64,000 bases of DNA from contig UQZR01000001.1 of the NCBI GenBank assembly GCA_900545585.1, forward strand, positions 1-64,000, written 5' to 3'. Both the position numbers and the translations under genes were made by a program. The notes under the pieces were generated by a model. That model saw nothing but the letters and a program-made list of their open reading frames with translations, was not told where the DNA came from and searched no databases. The DNA comes from an uncultured Eubacteriales bacterium. GTDB taxonomy: Bacteria; Bacillota; Clostridia; Oscillospirales; Oscillospiraceae. The stretch's first letter is position 1; each line of letters opens with the position of its first letter. This document shows positions 33,791 to 42,191 of the stretch, one piece after another.

Positions 33791-35890
33791 ATGAAGTGCA
33801 AGATCCTACACGAAACGACCGGACGGCTGCGGGTACACCTGTGCTGCGGGCGGATGACGTTATCCCAAGCAGATGTGCTGGAATACTATCTGCGCGCCCA
33901 GGACGGCGTACGGGAGGTCAAGGTCTACGACCGGACGCAGGACGCGGTGGTGCTCTATGACGCGAAGCGTGGAAGCATACTCCGTGCGCTGGCAGTTTTC
34001 TCCTTCGCCAAGGCGGAGGCTATGGAGCTGGTGCCGGAGCATACCTCCCGGGCACTGAACCGGGAGTTTGAGGATAAGCTGGCGGTTGCCGTTATGCGGC
34101 GATGTATCTCCAAGCTGTTTCTGCCTGTGCCCATCACCACGGCACTGGCGGTGCTCCGTTCCGTAAAGTACATCCGGGAAGGACTTTCGGCATTGTGGCA
34201 CGGCAGGCTGTCCGTCGCCGTGCTGGACGCCACTGCCGTCACGGTGTCCATGGCACGGGGTGATTTTGCCACCGCCGGCTCTGTCATGTTCATGCTGCAC
34301 CTGGGCGAAATTCTGGAGGAATGGACCCACAAAAAGTCCGTGGCAGACCTTGCCTCCGCCATGAGCCTGCGTGTGGACAGCGTCTGGCAGCAGGTAAACG
34401 GCACCGAGGTGCTGACGAAGATCACCGATGTAATGCCGGGAGACCGTATCGTGATCCGCACCGGCGGCATGATCCCGCTGGACGGCCGGGTGGTGGAGGG
34501 CGAGGCCATGGTGAACCAGTCCTCTCTCACCGGCGAGTCCATGCCCGTGGCGAAGCACCCCGGCAGTCCCGTCTACGCCGGGACGGTAGCGGAGGAGGGC
34601 GAGTGCGTCATCTCTGTGGAGAAAACGTCCGGCAGCGGGCGATATGACCGGGTGGTTCACATGATCGAGGAGTCGGAGAAGCTGAAATCCACCGCCGAGG
34701 ATAAGGCGTCCCGGATGGCGGACAGGCTGGTGCCCTATACGCTGGGCGGCACGGCGCTGACGTATCTTCTGACCCGGAACGTGACGAAAATGCTGGCGGT
34801 GCTGATGGTGGACTTCTCCTGCGCGCTGAAGCTGGCCATCCCCATTGCGGTGCTGTCCGCCATGCGGGAGAGCAGCGGCTATCACATCTCCGTCAAGGGC
34901 GGACGCTTTTTGGAGGCGGTGGCCAAGGCGGACACCATTGTGTTCGACAAGACCGGCACGCTGACCTATGCGACGCCCACCGTGGCGGCGGTCATCCCCT
35001 TCGGCGGCCACGATGAGGCGGAAATGCTCCGGCTTGCCGCCTGTCTGGAGGAGCATTACCCCCATTCCATGGCAAACGCCGTGGTCGCGGAGGCAAAGCG
35101 GCACGGGCTCACCCACGAGGAGTACCATTCGCAGGTGCAGTATGTGGTGGCCCACGGCATCTCCAGCATGGTGGAGGGCAAGAAGGTCATTATCGGCAGC
35201 GCGCACTTTGTCTTTGAGGACGAGGGCTGCCGCATCCCGGAGGGAGAACAGACGAAATTTGACGCGCTGCCCGCCGCGTACTCCCACCTGTACCTCTGCA
35301 TAGACGGGGAGCTGGCGGCGGTGATCTGCATCCACGATCCCCTGCGCCGGGAGGCGCGGGAGGCGGTAAGGGCGCTGCACGAGAGCGGCTTTGCCAACGT
35401 GGTGATGATGACCGGCGACAACCGCCGCACGGCGGAGGCTGTGGCTGCCGAGGTGGGCGTGGACGCGGTGTACGCCGAGGTACTGCCGGAGGACAAGGCT
35501 GCCTTTATCCGGCAGGAAAAGGCGAAGGGCCACACCGTTATCATGGTGGGCGACGGCGTCAACGACTCCCCTGCCCTGTCGGAGGCGGATGCGGGCATCG
35601 CCATCTCCACCGGCGCGGCCATCGCCCGGGAGATCGCCGACATCACCGTTTCCTCGGAAGATCTCTTCGCGCTGGTAACGCTGCGTCGGCTCAGTCAGGC
35701 ACTAATGGAGCGCATCCACGGCAGCTACCGGTTTATCGTGGGCTTCAACCTGACGCTGATCGCACTGGGTGTGGCGGGGGTACTGCCGCCCACCACCTCG
35801 GCGCTGCTGCACAACGGGTCCACCCTGGGCATCAGCCTGCGGAATATGACCGACCTGCTGGACAAGGAAGAAAATACCCGAAATAAATAA
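33791..35890 (+). CDS. P1B-type heavy-metal translocating ATPase
   Basis: 699 residues. An N-terminal HMA-like domain without a CXXC pair (about 1-65), the A domain with TGESMP (in NQSSLTGESMPVAK), phosphorylation site DKTGT at Asp386, and MVGDGVNDSPAL. The membrane helix that normally holds CPC/SPC-type ligands reads DFSCALKLA with Ser343-Cys344 and no proline. Metal specificity is therefore unusual and cannot be assigned (Zn, Cd, Co or Mn are all possible). It follows DUF6110 and may balance the ZIP importer. Confidence 0.87.
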   Translation: MKCKILHETTGRLRVHLCCGRMTLSQADVLEYYLRAQDGVREVKVYDRTQDAVVLYDAKRGSILRALAVFSFAKAEAMELVPEHTSRALNREFEDKLAVAVMRRCISKLFLPVPITTALAVLRSVKYIREGLSALWHGRLSVAVLDATAVTVSMARGDFATAGSVMFMLHLGEILEEWTHKKSVADLASAMSLRVDSVWQQVNGTEVLTKITDVMPGDRIVIRTGGMIPLDGRVVEGEAMVNQSSLTGESMPVAKHPGSPVYAGTVAEEGECVISVEKTSGSGRYDRVVHMIEESEKLKSTAEDKASRMADRLVPYTLGGTALTYLLTRNVTKMLAVLMVDFSCALKLAIPIAVLSAMRESSGYHISVKGGRFLEAVAKADTIVFDKTGTLTYATPTVAAVIPFGGHDEAEMLRLAACLEEHYPHSMANAVVAEAKRHGLTHEEYHSQVQYVVAHGISSMVEGKKVIIGSAHFVFEDEGCRIPEGEQTKFDALPAAYSHLYLCIDGELAAVICIHDPLRREAREAVRALHESGFANVVMMTGDNRRTAEAVAAEVGVDAVYAEVLPEDKAAFIRQEKAKGHTVIMVGDGVNDSPALSEADAGIAISTGAAIAREIADITVSSEDLFALVTLRRLSQALMERIHGSYRFIVGFNLTLIALGVAGVLPPTTSALLHNGSTLGISLRNMTDLLDKEENTRNK

Positions 35891-35937
35891 GCAAGCGCGG
35901 GAGCAGAGAGGCGGCAAGGTGCTTCTCTGCTCCTTGC
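35891..35937 (+). terminator. Hairpin after the metal ATPase
   Basis: GGAGCAGAGA and TCTCTGCTCC arms with outer GCAAG/CTTGC pairing; no T tract, so it may stabilise the transcript end rather than terminate. Confidence 0.5.
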
Positions 35938-36023
35938 AGACACTGTGGGGAGAATACATTGCGATAACAGCAAATCCGGCATGCACGAATCAATAGATTT
36001 TAGAGATCCGCCATCAGAACGGA

Positions 36024-36051
36024 TTGACAATTCGACAAAATGTGATATAAT
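36024..36051 (+). promoter_or_regulatory. Promoter of the cobalamin operon
   Basis: TTGACA (36024-36029) and TATAAT (36046-36051) with 16-base spacing, directly upstream of the riboswitch. Confidence 0.85.
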
Positions 36052-36080
36052 CCCGCTGTCTGGAAAAATATAAAGTTGTA

Positions 36081-36240
36081 GCACAGAGGTGTCTGCCCAA
36101 AAGCAGATGAAAAGGGAATCCGGTGCGAATCCGGAACGATGCAGTCACTGTGTACGGGAGCGGCCCTGCAATCCACTGGGAAACTGGGAAGGGCAATGCC
36201 GCGATGAACGAAGTCAGGAGACCTGCCTGTGTGTGGAATC
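36081..36240 (+). ncRNA. Cobalamin (B12) riboswitch
   Basis: Contains the conserved core: GGTGCGAATCC, the ACTGTG segment, CCACTGGGAAACTGGGAAGG and CAGGAGACCTGCC (near 36215-36228), enclosed by a CACAGAGGTG / CCTGTGTG outer stem. An in-line terminator (36333-36362) follows about 95 bases later, so excess adenosylcobalamin should stop transcription before the chelatase gene. Confidence 0.93.
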
Positions 36241-36332
36241 TCAAGCCTGCTGCCAACAGGTTGGTTTTCCTACGAACTTATGATCCGGCGCGGTGGACCG
36301 CACGGATGTGTATGTAGTAAGAAGCACCGAGG

Positions 36333-36362
36333 GCGGCCGTGTCTCACACAGCCGTTTTTATA
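36333..36362 (+). terminator. Riboswitch-controlled terminator
   Basis: CGGCCGTGT and ACACAGCCG arms (one mismatch) with a CTC loop, followed by TTTTTAT. Confidence 0.75.
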
Positions 36363-36403
36363 TTTCTTTCAGAACAAATATTTTAGAAAGAGGTAGATCC
36401 CCC

Positions 36404-37603
36404 ATGAAGAAAGCACTTGCCTTTCTGATGGCGGCTGTGATGCTGATGAGCATGCTGACCGCCTGCGGCAACAAGGACAATGCTGCCGACAACAACGACG
36501 CTGACAACAACAATGTGAACACCGAGGAAACTGACAAGGCCGCCGCCGACAAGGTTGCCGCTCTGATCGACGCCATCTACGTACAGGAGCGCACCGAGGA
36601 GACCGACGCCCAGTGCGAGGCCGCCAAGGCCGCTTGGGATGCCCTGACCGACGCCCAGAAGGCTCTGGTGGAGGGTGAGGAAGCCAGCCCCGACTATTTC
36701 GGTCTGGACACCGGTGACGCGTCCAAGGACGATCCCCGCAACCAGGACGAGATCGGCGAGAAGGAGCTGCTGGTGGTCTCCTTCGGCACCTCCTTCAACG
36801 ACAGCCGCGTAGCCGACATCAAGAGCGTTGAGGATGCCCTGCAGGAGGCCAATCCCGACTGGTCCGTGCGCCGCGCTTTCACCGCGCAGATCATCATCAA
36901 CCACATCCAGGCCCGTGACGGCGAGAAGATCGACAACATGGACCAGGCTCTGGAGCGCGCTGTCGCCAACGGTGTGAAGCAGCTGGTGGTGCAGCCCACC
37001 CATCTGATGCACGGTGCTGAGTACGACGAGATGTGCGCCGCCATCGACAAGGTTCGCGACCAGTTTGACTCCGTTGAGATCGCCGAGCCCCTGCTGGGTG
37101 AGGTTGGCGACGATGCCACCGTTATCAACGCCGACAAGGAAGCCGTTGCTAAGGCCGTTGTGGCCGCTGCCCTCGAGGAGAGCGGCTATGAGACCACCGC
37201 TGCCGCCAAGGATGCCGGTGTTGCCTATGTGCTGATGGGCCACGGTACGGCTCATGTGGCCAAGGTCACCTACAGCCAGATGGCTACCCAGATGGCCGAG
37301 CTGGGCTATGAGAACGTGTTCGTCGGCACCGTGGAGGGCGAGCCCGAGGAGACCTCCTGCGAGGCCGTGATCGAGGCCGTCAAGAACGCCGGCTACACCA
37401 CCGTGGTGCTGCGTCCCCTGATGGTCGTGGCTGGCGACCATGCCAACAACGACATGGCCGGTGCTGACGATGACTCCTGGAAGACCATGTTTGAGGCCGC
37501 CGGCTTCACCGTGAACTGCCAGATCTCCGGTCTGGGCCGTATCGCGGACGTGCAGGCCCTCTATGTGGCCCACACCAAGGCTGCCATTGACGCCATCGCG
37601 TAA
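36404..37603 (+). CDS. cbiK: CbiK-type cobaltochelatase as a surface lipoprotein
   Basis: Sirohydrochlorin cobaltochelatase family, 399 residues. A type II signal peptide ends at Cys21 (lipobox LTAC), so it should sit on the outer face of the membrane. An acidic, helical spacer (about 25-110, with DALTDAQKALVEG) precedes the CbiK domain, which starts at KELLVVSFGTSFNDSR. Active-site His residues appear in VVQPTHLMHGAEY and YVLMGHGTAHVAK. It is the first gene under the B12 riboswitch. Activity as an outside cobalt chelatase is inference; haem-handling CbiK-like lipoproteins are also known. Confidence 0.87.
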   Translation: MKKALAFLMAAVMLMSMLTACGNKDNAADNNDADNNNVNTEETDKAAADKVAALIDAIYVQERTEETDAQCEAAKAAWDALTDAQKALVEGEEASPDYFGLDTGDASKDDPRNQDEIGEKELLVVSFGTSFNDSRVADIKSVEDALQEANPDWSVRRAFTAQIIINHIQARDGEKIDNMDQALERAVANGVKQLVVQPTHLMHGAEYDEMCAAIDKVRDQFDSVEIAEPLLGEVGDDATVINADKEAVAKAVVAAALEESGYETTAAAKDAGVAYVLMGHGTAHVAKVTYSQMATQMAELGYENVFVGTVEGEPEETSCEAVIEAVKNAGYTTVVLRPLMVVAGDHANNDMAGADDDSWKTMFEAAGFTVNCQISGLGRIADVQALYVAHTKAAIDAIA

Positions 37604-37616
37604 CAAGGACTGAACG

Positions 37617-37655
37617 GGCTCCGGGGCGGTATACCATCGCCTCGGAGCCTTTTTC
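37617..37655 (+). terminator. Internal terminator after cbiK
   Basis: GGCTCCG plus GGCG pair with CGCC plus CGGAGCC around an eight-base loop, then TTTTT. It probably lets only part of the transcripts continue, giving more chelatase than downstream products. Confidence 0.72.
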
Positions 37656-37675
37656 AAAGCAAGGAGGACTTAACT

Positions 37676-38512
37676 ATGAAGAAATTTTTTTCCTGCCTGC
37701 TGGCTGTTCTGATGATGGCGGCGCTGCTGGTGGGCTGCGGACAGCAGCAGACCGATGCCCCCGGCAACGATGCGCCTGACCAGCCCGCTCTGGCGGACGG
37801 TGTGTACACCGCCGACTTCAACACCGACAGCAGCATGTTCCACGCCAACGAGACATGTGACGGCAAAGGCGTGCTGACCGTGAAGGACGGCCAGATGACC
37901 ATCCACGTCAGTCTGGCCTCTACCAGCATCGTCAACCTGTTCCCCGGTCTGAAGGAGGACGCCCAGAAGGACGGCGCCGTGCTGCTCCAGCCCACCAAGG
38001 ACACCGTCACCTATCCCGACGGTCTGACTGAGACAGTCAATGGCTTTGATATCCCCGTTCCCGCGCTGGACGAGGAGTTCGATGTGGCCCTCATCGGCAA
38101 GAAGGGCGTATGGTATGACCACAAGGTATCCGTCTCCAACCCTGTCCTGAAGGAGGATGACGGCGATGACACTGCCGCCATCGCATTGGCGGACGGCACC
38201 TACACCATTGAGGTAGGCTTCGAGGGCGGCTCCGGCAAGTCCCACGTGCTGACCCCCTGCACCCTGAAGGTGGAGAACGGCGCTGCCACCGCCACCATCG
38301 TGTGGAGCAGTGAGAAGTACGACTATATGCTGGTGGACGGTCAGCGCTATGACGTTCTCACCACCGAGGGCGGCTCCACCTTTGAGATCCCCGTGCGGGC
38401 GCTGGATACCCCGCTGACGGTGATCGGCGATACCACCGCCATGAGCACCCCCCACGAGATCGAGTACACCCTGACCTTCGATTCCTCCACCGCTGTGGAG
38501 GCCGCCCAGTGA
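37676..38512 (+). CDS. Lipoprotein with two NEAT-like repeats
   Basis: 278 residues, type II signal peptide with Cys21 (LVGC). Two similar beta-rich repeats follow (about 39-160 and 170-270); both begin LADGxYT and both contain an IPVxALD segment. Repeat 1 includes SSMFHANE, VLTVKDGQMTIHVSL and a C-terminal WYDHKVSV, which resembles the pattern of haem-binding NEAT domains (by eye only; the canonical Tyr ligands are not all present). It lies between a surface chelatase and an ABC importer, so binding a corrinoid, tetrapyrrole or metal chelate is a fair guess. Confidence 0.6.
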   Translation: MKKFFSCLLAVLMMAALLVGCGQQQTDAPGNDAPDQPALADGVYTADFNTDSSMFHANETCDGKGVLTVKDGQMTIHVSLASTSIVNLFPGLKEDAQKDGAVLLQPTKDTVTYPDGLTETVNGFDIPVPALDEEFDVALIGKKGVWYDHKVSVSNPVLKEDDGDDTAAIALADGTYTIEVGFEGGSGKSHVLTPCTLKVENGAATATIVWSSEKYDYMLVDGQRYDVLTTEGGSTFEIPVRALDTPLTVIGDTTAMSTPHEIEYTLTFDSSTAVEAAQ

Positions 38513-39660
38513 GGCGTTTTCTCGCCGGGCTGCTGGCGGCGCTGACGGTCTTGTCCCTCTGCGCCTGCGGCGCGGCTGACGCTCCCGTCAAAACAGACGG
38601 ACAAACCGCCTCCGTATCGTGGGATGAGTTGGTCTTTGACCGTACCATGTCCCTGCGCTACGCGGAGCAGTTCACTGTGGAGTACGCCGGAGAGAGCTAC
38701 AAACGCATCACCATCAACAATGACCGGGTGTACCTGCTGGTGGCGGAGGGCGCAGCGGTACCCGAGGGGATCCCCTCCGGCGTCACTGTTTTGCAGCAGC
38801 CGCTGGACCAGATCTATCTGGTAGCCGCCGCTGCTATGGACTACTTCGACAAGCTGAACGCCATCGACTGCATCACCCTCAGTGGTAAAAAGCAGTCGGA
38901 CTGGTATATCCAGCGTGCCAAGGACGCCATGGACAGCGGAGCGCTGGTATACGCCGGCAAGTACTCCGAGCCGGATTATGAGCTGATCCTGTCGCAGGGC
39001 TGCGATCTGGCGGTGGAAAACACCATGATCTATCACTCTCCGGCGGTGCTGGAGCAGTTGGAGCGGCTGGGTATCCCTGTGCTGGTGGAGACATCCAGCT
39101 ACGAGACCCAACCCTTGGGCCGGATGGAGTGGATCAAGCTGTACGCAGCGCTGCTGAACAAAGAGGACGAGGCCGAGGCGCTGTTCAACGCAAAGATGGA
39201 CAGCGTGGCGGACGTGCTGGAGCAGCAGCCCACGGGCAAGACCGTGGCGTTTTTCTACATCACCAGCAGCGGCGCTGTAAACGTCCGCAAGTCCACGGAC
39301 TATGTGGCGAAATGCGTCGCCATCGCAGGCGGCAACTATGTCTCCTTCGATGAGTCGGCGGAGGACAACGCACAGTCCACCATCAATATCCAGATGGAAT
39401 CCTTCTACAACGGCGCGGTGGACGCCGATGTGCTGATCTACAACAGCATCATCGACGGCGAGCTTCACTCGCTGGACGAATTGATGGCACTGGATCCGCT
39501 GATGGCCGACTTCAAGGCCGTCAAGAGCGGTAATGTGTGGTGCCTGACCAAGAACTTCTATCAGGAGTCGCTGGAGCTGAGCGACCTCATTCTGGACGTC
39601 AACCATGCGTTGAACGATGCGCCGGATACGGCATTTCACTTTCTGACACGGATGAAGTGA
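38509..39660 (+). CDS. btuF: ABC transporter substrate-binding lipoprotein (BtuF/FecB-like)
   Basis: 383 residues, GTG start overlapping the previous stop, lipobox ending at Cys20 (SLCAC). Class III periplasmic-binding fold: ITINNDRVYLLVAEG, VTVLQQPLDQIYLVAAAAMDYF, DLAVENTMIYHSPAVLEQLERLGIPV (first binding lobe, quoted in part) and TVAFFYITSSGAV. Substrate by context is a corrinoid, or a cobalt-containing tetrapyrrole made outside by CbiK; Fe-siderophore binding proteins share the fold. Confidence 0.82.
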   Translation: MRRFLAGLLAALTVLSLCACGAADAPVKTDGQTASVSWDELVFDRTMSLRYAEQFTVEYAGESYKRITINNDRVYLLVAEGAAVPEGIPSGVTVLQQPLDQIYLVAAAAMDYFDKLNAIDCITLSGKKQSDWYIQRAKDAMDSGALVYAGKYSEPDYELILSQGCDLAVENTMIYHSPAVLEQLERLGIPVLVETSSYETQPLGRMEWIKLYAALLNKEDEAEALFNAKMDSVADVLEQQPTGKTVAFFYITSSGAVNVRKSTDYVAKCVAIAGGNYVSFDESAEDNAQSTINIQMESFYNGAVDADVLIYNSIIDGELHSLDELMALDPLMADFKAVKSGNVWCLTKNFYQESLELSDLILDVNHALNDAPDTAFHFLTRMK

Positions 39661-39697
39661 GTATTTTTTACATCATTGCATTATAAGGAGGAGCGGC

Positions 39698-40711
39698 ATG
39701 AAGAGGACCCGAACACTTCGCATCTGGGGAGGCTTTTTGTTGCTCCTCCTGCTTTTACTTGTCTTTTTGATTTGGAACATTTTTGCGGGAAGCGTTTCTC
39801 TTTCCGCGTCTGAAATATGGCGGATTCTGCTGGGCAGCGACGCAGGCTTTACCCAAAGCCAGATCATCATGAAGATCCGTCTGCCCCGGCTTCTGTCGGC
39901 GCTGATCCTGGGCGGGGCGCTGTCCCTGTCCGGCTATCTGCTGCAAACCTTCTTCCACAACCCTATCGCAGGACCCTTTGTGCTGGGCATCTCCTCCGGC
40001 GCAAAGATGACGGTGTGCGTGGCCATGCTGGCGCTGCTGAGCCAGGGCAAGACCACCTCCTCCGCCATCCTCATTGCGGCGGCGTTCGTGGGCGCCATGG
40101 TGTCCATGGGCTTTGTGCTGCTGATCTCCCAGCGGGTCAAGCGCATGAGCCTGCTGGTGGTCTGCGGCGTGATGATCGGCTATATCTGCTCGGCACTGAC
40201 AGATTTTCTCGTGACCTTTGCCGACGATTCCAGCATCGTGAATCTGCACAACTGGTCTCTCGGTTCCTTCTCCGGCATGAGCTGGGACAACGTAAAAACC
40301 ATGGCTGTTGTCTGCGGCATCACACTGCTGCTGACCTTCCTGCTCTCCAAGCCCATCCGGGCGTACCAGTTGGGCGAGGTCTACGCCCAGAACATGGGCG
40401 TGCCGCTGCGGGCCTTCCGGACGGCGCTGATCCTGCTGTCCAGCGTGCTGTCCGCCTGCGTCACGGCCTTTGCAGGCCCCATCTCCTTTGTTGGCATCGC
40501 AGTACCGCACCTGATGAAATCCCTGTTCAAATCGGCGGAGCCGCTCGTCATGATCCCGGCCTGCTTTCTGGGCGGCGGCGTGTTCTGTCTGTTCTGCGAC
40601 CTCATCGCCCGCACCGCCTTTGCTCCCACAGAGGTGAGCATCAGCTCTGTCACGGCGGTATTCGGCGCACCCATCGTGATCTACATGATGATCCACAGAA
40701 AGGCGGCGTGA
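39698..40711 (+). CDS. btuC: ABC transporter permease, FecCD/BtuC type
   Basis: 337 residues, about ten helices. The family motifs RLPRLLSALILGGALSLSG and GPISFVGIAVPHLMKSLF are present. It would form the membrane pore with the ATPase 40714-41484 and receive substrate from the lipoprotein 38509-39660. 37 bases separate it from the binding protein; a GGAGG site precedes the ATG. Confidence 0.9.
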   Translation: MKRTRTLRIWGGFLLLLLLLLVFLIWNIFAGSVSLSASEIWRILLGSDAGFTQSQIIMKIRLPRLLSALILGGALSLSGYLLQTFFHNPIAGPFVLGISSGAKMTVCVAMLALLSQGKTTSSAILIAAAFVGAMVSMGFVLLISQRVKRMSLLVVCGVMIGYICSALTDFLVTFADDSSIVNLHNWSLGSFSGMSWDNVKTMAVVCGITLLLTFLLSKPIRAYQLGEVYAQNMGVPLRAFRTALILLSSVLSACVTAFAGPISFVGIAVPHLMKSLFKSAEPLVMIPACFLGGGVFCLFCDLIARTAFAPTEVSISSVTAVFGAPIVIYMMIHRKAA

Positions 40712-40713
40712 GT

Positions 40714-41484
40714 ATGGCAGCATATCTGGAAACTAAAGACCTGTCCGTGGGCTACCACGGCAAGCCGCTGATCGAGGATGTCGCCCTCCATGTGCAGCGG
40801 GGCAAGATCGTCACGCTGATAGGCCCCAACGGCTCGGGAAAATCCACTATATTGAAAACCATTATCGGCCAGCTCTCCAAGGTGTCCGGCACGGTGTTTC
40901 TGGATGGAAAGGCCATGGAGGCGCGCAGCCGCAACGAGATCGCCCGGCGCATGGCCATTTTGATGACGGCCCGCATGGAACCGGAGCTGATGACCTGCCG
41001 GGACGTGGTGAGCAGCGGGCGCTATCCCTATACGGGGCGGCTGGGTATCCTGCGGCCGGAGGATCAGGCCATCGTGGAGCGCTCCCTGGAGCAGGTAGGC
41101 GGCCTGGAATTTGCTGACCGCCCCTTCTCCGCCATCAGCGATGGCCAGCGCCAGCGTATCCTGCTGGCCCGGGCGCTGTGTCAGGAGCCGGAGATCATCG
41201 TGCTGGACGAGCCCACCAGCTTTCTGGACATCCGATACAAGCTGGAGCTTTTGACGGTGCTCAAGCGCATGGTGCGGGAAAACGATCTGGCGGTGCTGCT
41301 GTCGCTCCACGAGCTGGAGCTGGCCCAGCGGGTCTCAGACATCGTGGTGTGTGTGGCGGGTGACAGGATCGACCGCGTCGGCACGCCGGAGGAGATCTTC
41401 ACCCGTGCATATATCGCAAAGCTGTACCGGATGGAGCACGGGAAGTACGACCCCTGCTTCGACAGTTTGGAATTCGTACCGTAA
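40714..41484 (+). CDS. btuD: ABC transporter ATPase, BtuD/FecE type
   Basis: 256 residues. Walker A GPNGSGKSTILK, Q-loop region, a degenerate signature ISDGQRQRILLARAL and Walker B EIIVLDEPTSFLD, H-loop in LLSLHELELA. The ATG at 40714 is two bases beyond the permease stop; a GTG two codons earlier is possible. The signature has DGQ in place of SGGQ, which is tolerated in this subfamily. Confidence 0.9.
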   Translation: MAAYLETKDLSVGYHGKPLIEDVALHVQRGKIVTLIGPNGSGKSTILKTIIGQLSKVSGTVFLDGKAMEARSRNEIARRMAILMTARMEPELMTCRDVVSSGRYPYTGRLGILRPEDQAIVERSLEQVGGLEFADRPFSAISDGQRQRILLARALCQEPEIIVLDEPTSFLDIRYKLELLTVLKRMVRENDLAVLLSLHELELAQRVSDIVVCVAGDRIDRVGTPEEIFTRAYIAKLYRMEHGKYDPCFDSLEFVP

Positions 41485-41495
41485 GGAGTGCCATC

Positions 41496-42182
41496 ATGGA
41501 AAAACAGGGTGTTTTTTACGCCGTCAGCGTGGGCCCCGGCGACCCGGAGCTGCTGACCCGGCAGGCGTGTCGGGTCCTGAAGGCGTGTGATGTTATAGCG
41601 GCTCCCCGGATGAAGTCCGGGCGGATGCTGGCGCTGGACATTGCCGCCGGAGCGGTGGATATGCAGGGCAAGACCGTCTTGCCGCTGGACTTCACCATGG
41701 CGCATGACGCGGCGGTACGAGAGGACAGCTACCGCACGGCGGCAGCCGCTATCGAAGCCGAGCTGGCGGCGGGGCGGGACGTGGCCATGGTGAATCTGGG
41801 CGACGTGTCCGTGTACGCCACAGCCTGCTATATTCTGGAGCGCATCCGCGCTGACGGGTTTAAAACGGTGATGTGTCCCGGCGTCACCAGCTTCTGCGCC
41901 GTGGCGGCTCGGCTGGGACGCAGTCTCACCCGTATGGACGAGCCACTCCACATCCTGCCGGGCAGCACGGATCTGGACAACGCGCTGGCGCTGCCGGGAA
42001 CGAAGGTCATCATGAAGTCCGGCAAGGCCATCCACGAGACGGCGGCGGCGCTGGAGCGCCGCGGTATGGCGGCAAACGCCGGGATGGTGGCGGACTGCGG
42101 GCTGGAGACAGAGCAGGTCTACACCGACCTGCGGCACTTGCCGGAGGAGATCAGCTATTTTGCCACCATCGTGGCGGATTGA
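41496..42182 (+). CDS. cbiL: Cobalt-factor II / precorrin-2 C20-methyltransferase
   Basis: SAM-dependent tetrapyrrole methylase of the corrin pathway. 228 residues. SAM-binding SVGPGDPELLTRQACRVL near the N-terminus, VNLGDVSVYATACYILE, and VTSFCAVAARLG. Its position as the first ring-modifying gene after the importer suits C-20 methylation. An AAGGAG site precedes the ATG at 41496. Confidence 0.92.
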   Translation: MEKQGVFYAVSVGPGDPELLTRQACRVLKACDVIAAPRMKSGRMLALDIAAGAVDMQGKTVLPLDFTMAHDAAVREDSYRTAAAAIEAELAAGRDVAMVNLGDVSVYATACYILERIRADGFKTVMCPGVTSFCAVAARLGRSLTRMDEPLHILPGSTDLDNALALPGTKVIMKSGKAIHETAAALERRGMAANAGMVADCGLETEQVYTDLRHLPEEISYFATIVAD

Positions 42183-42191
42183 GAGGACGCT

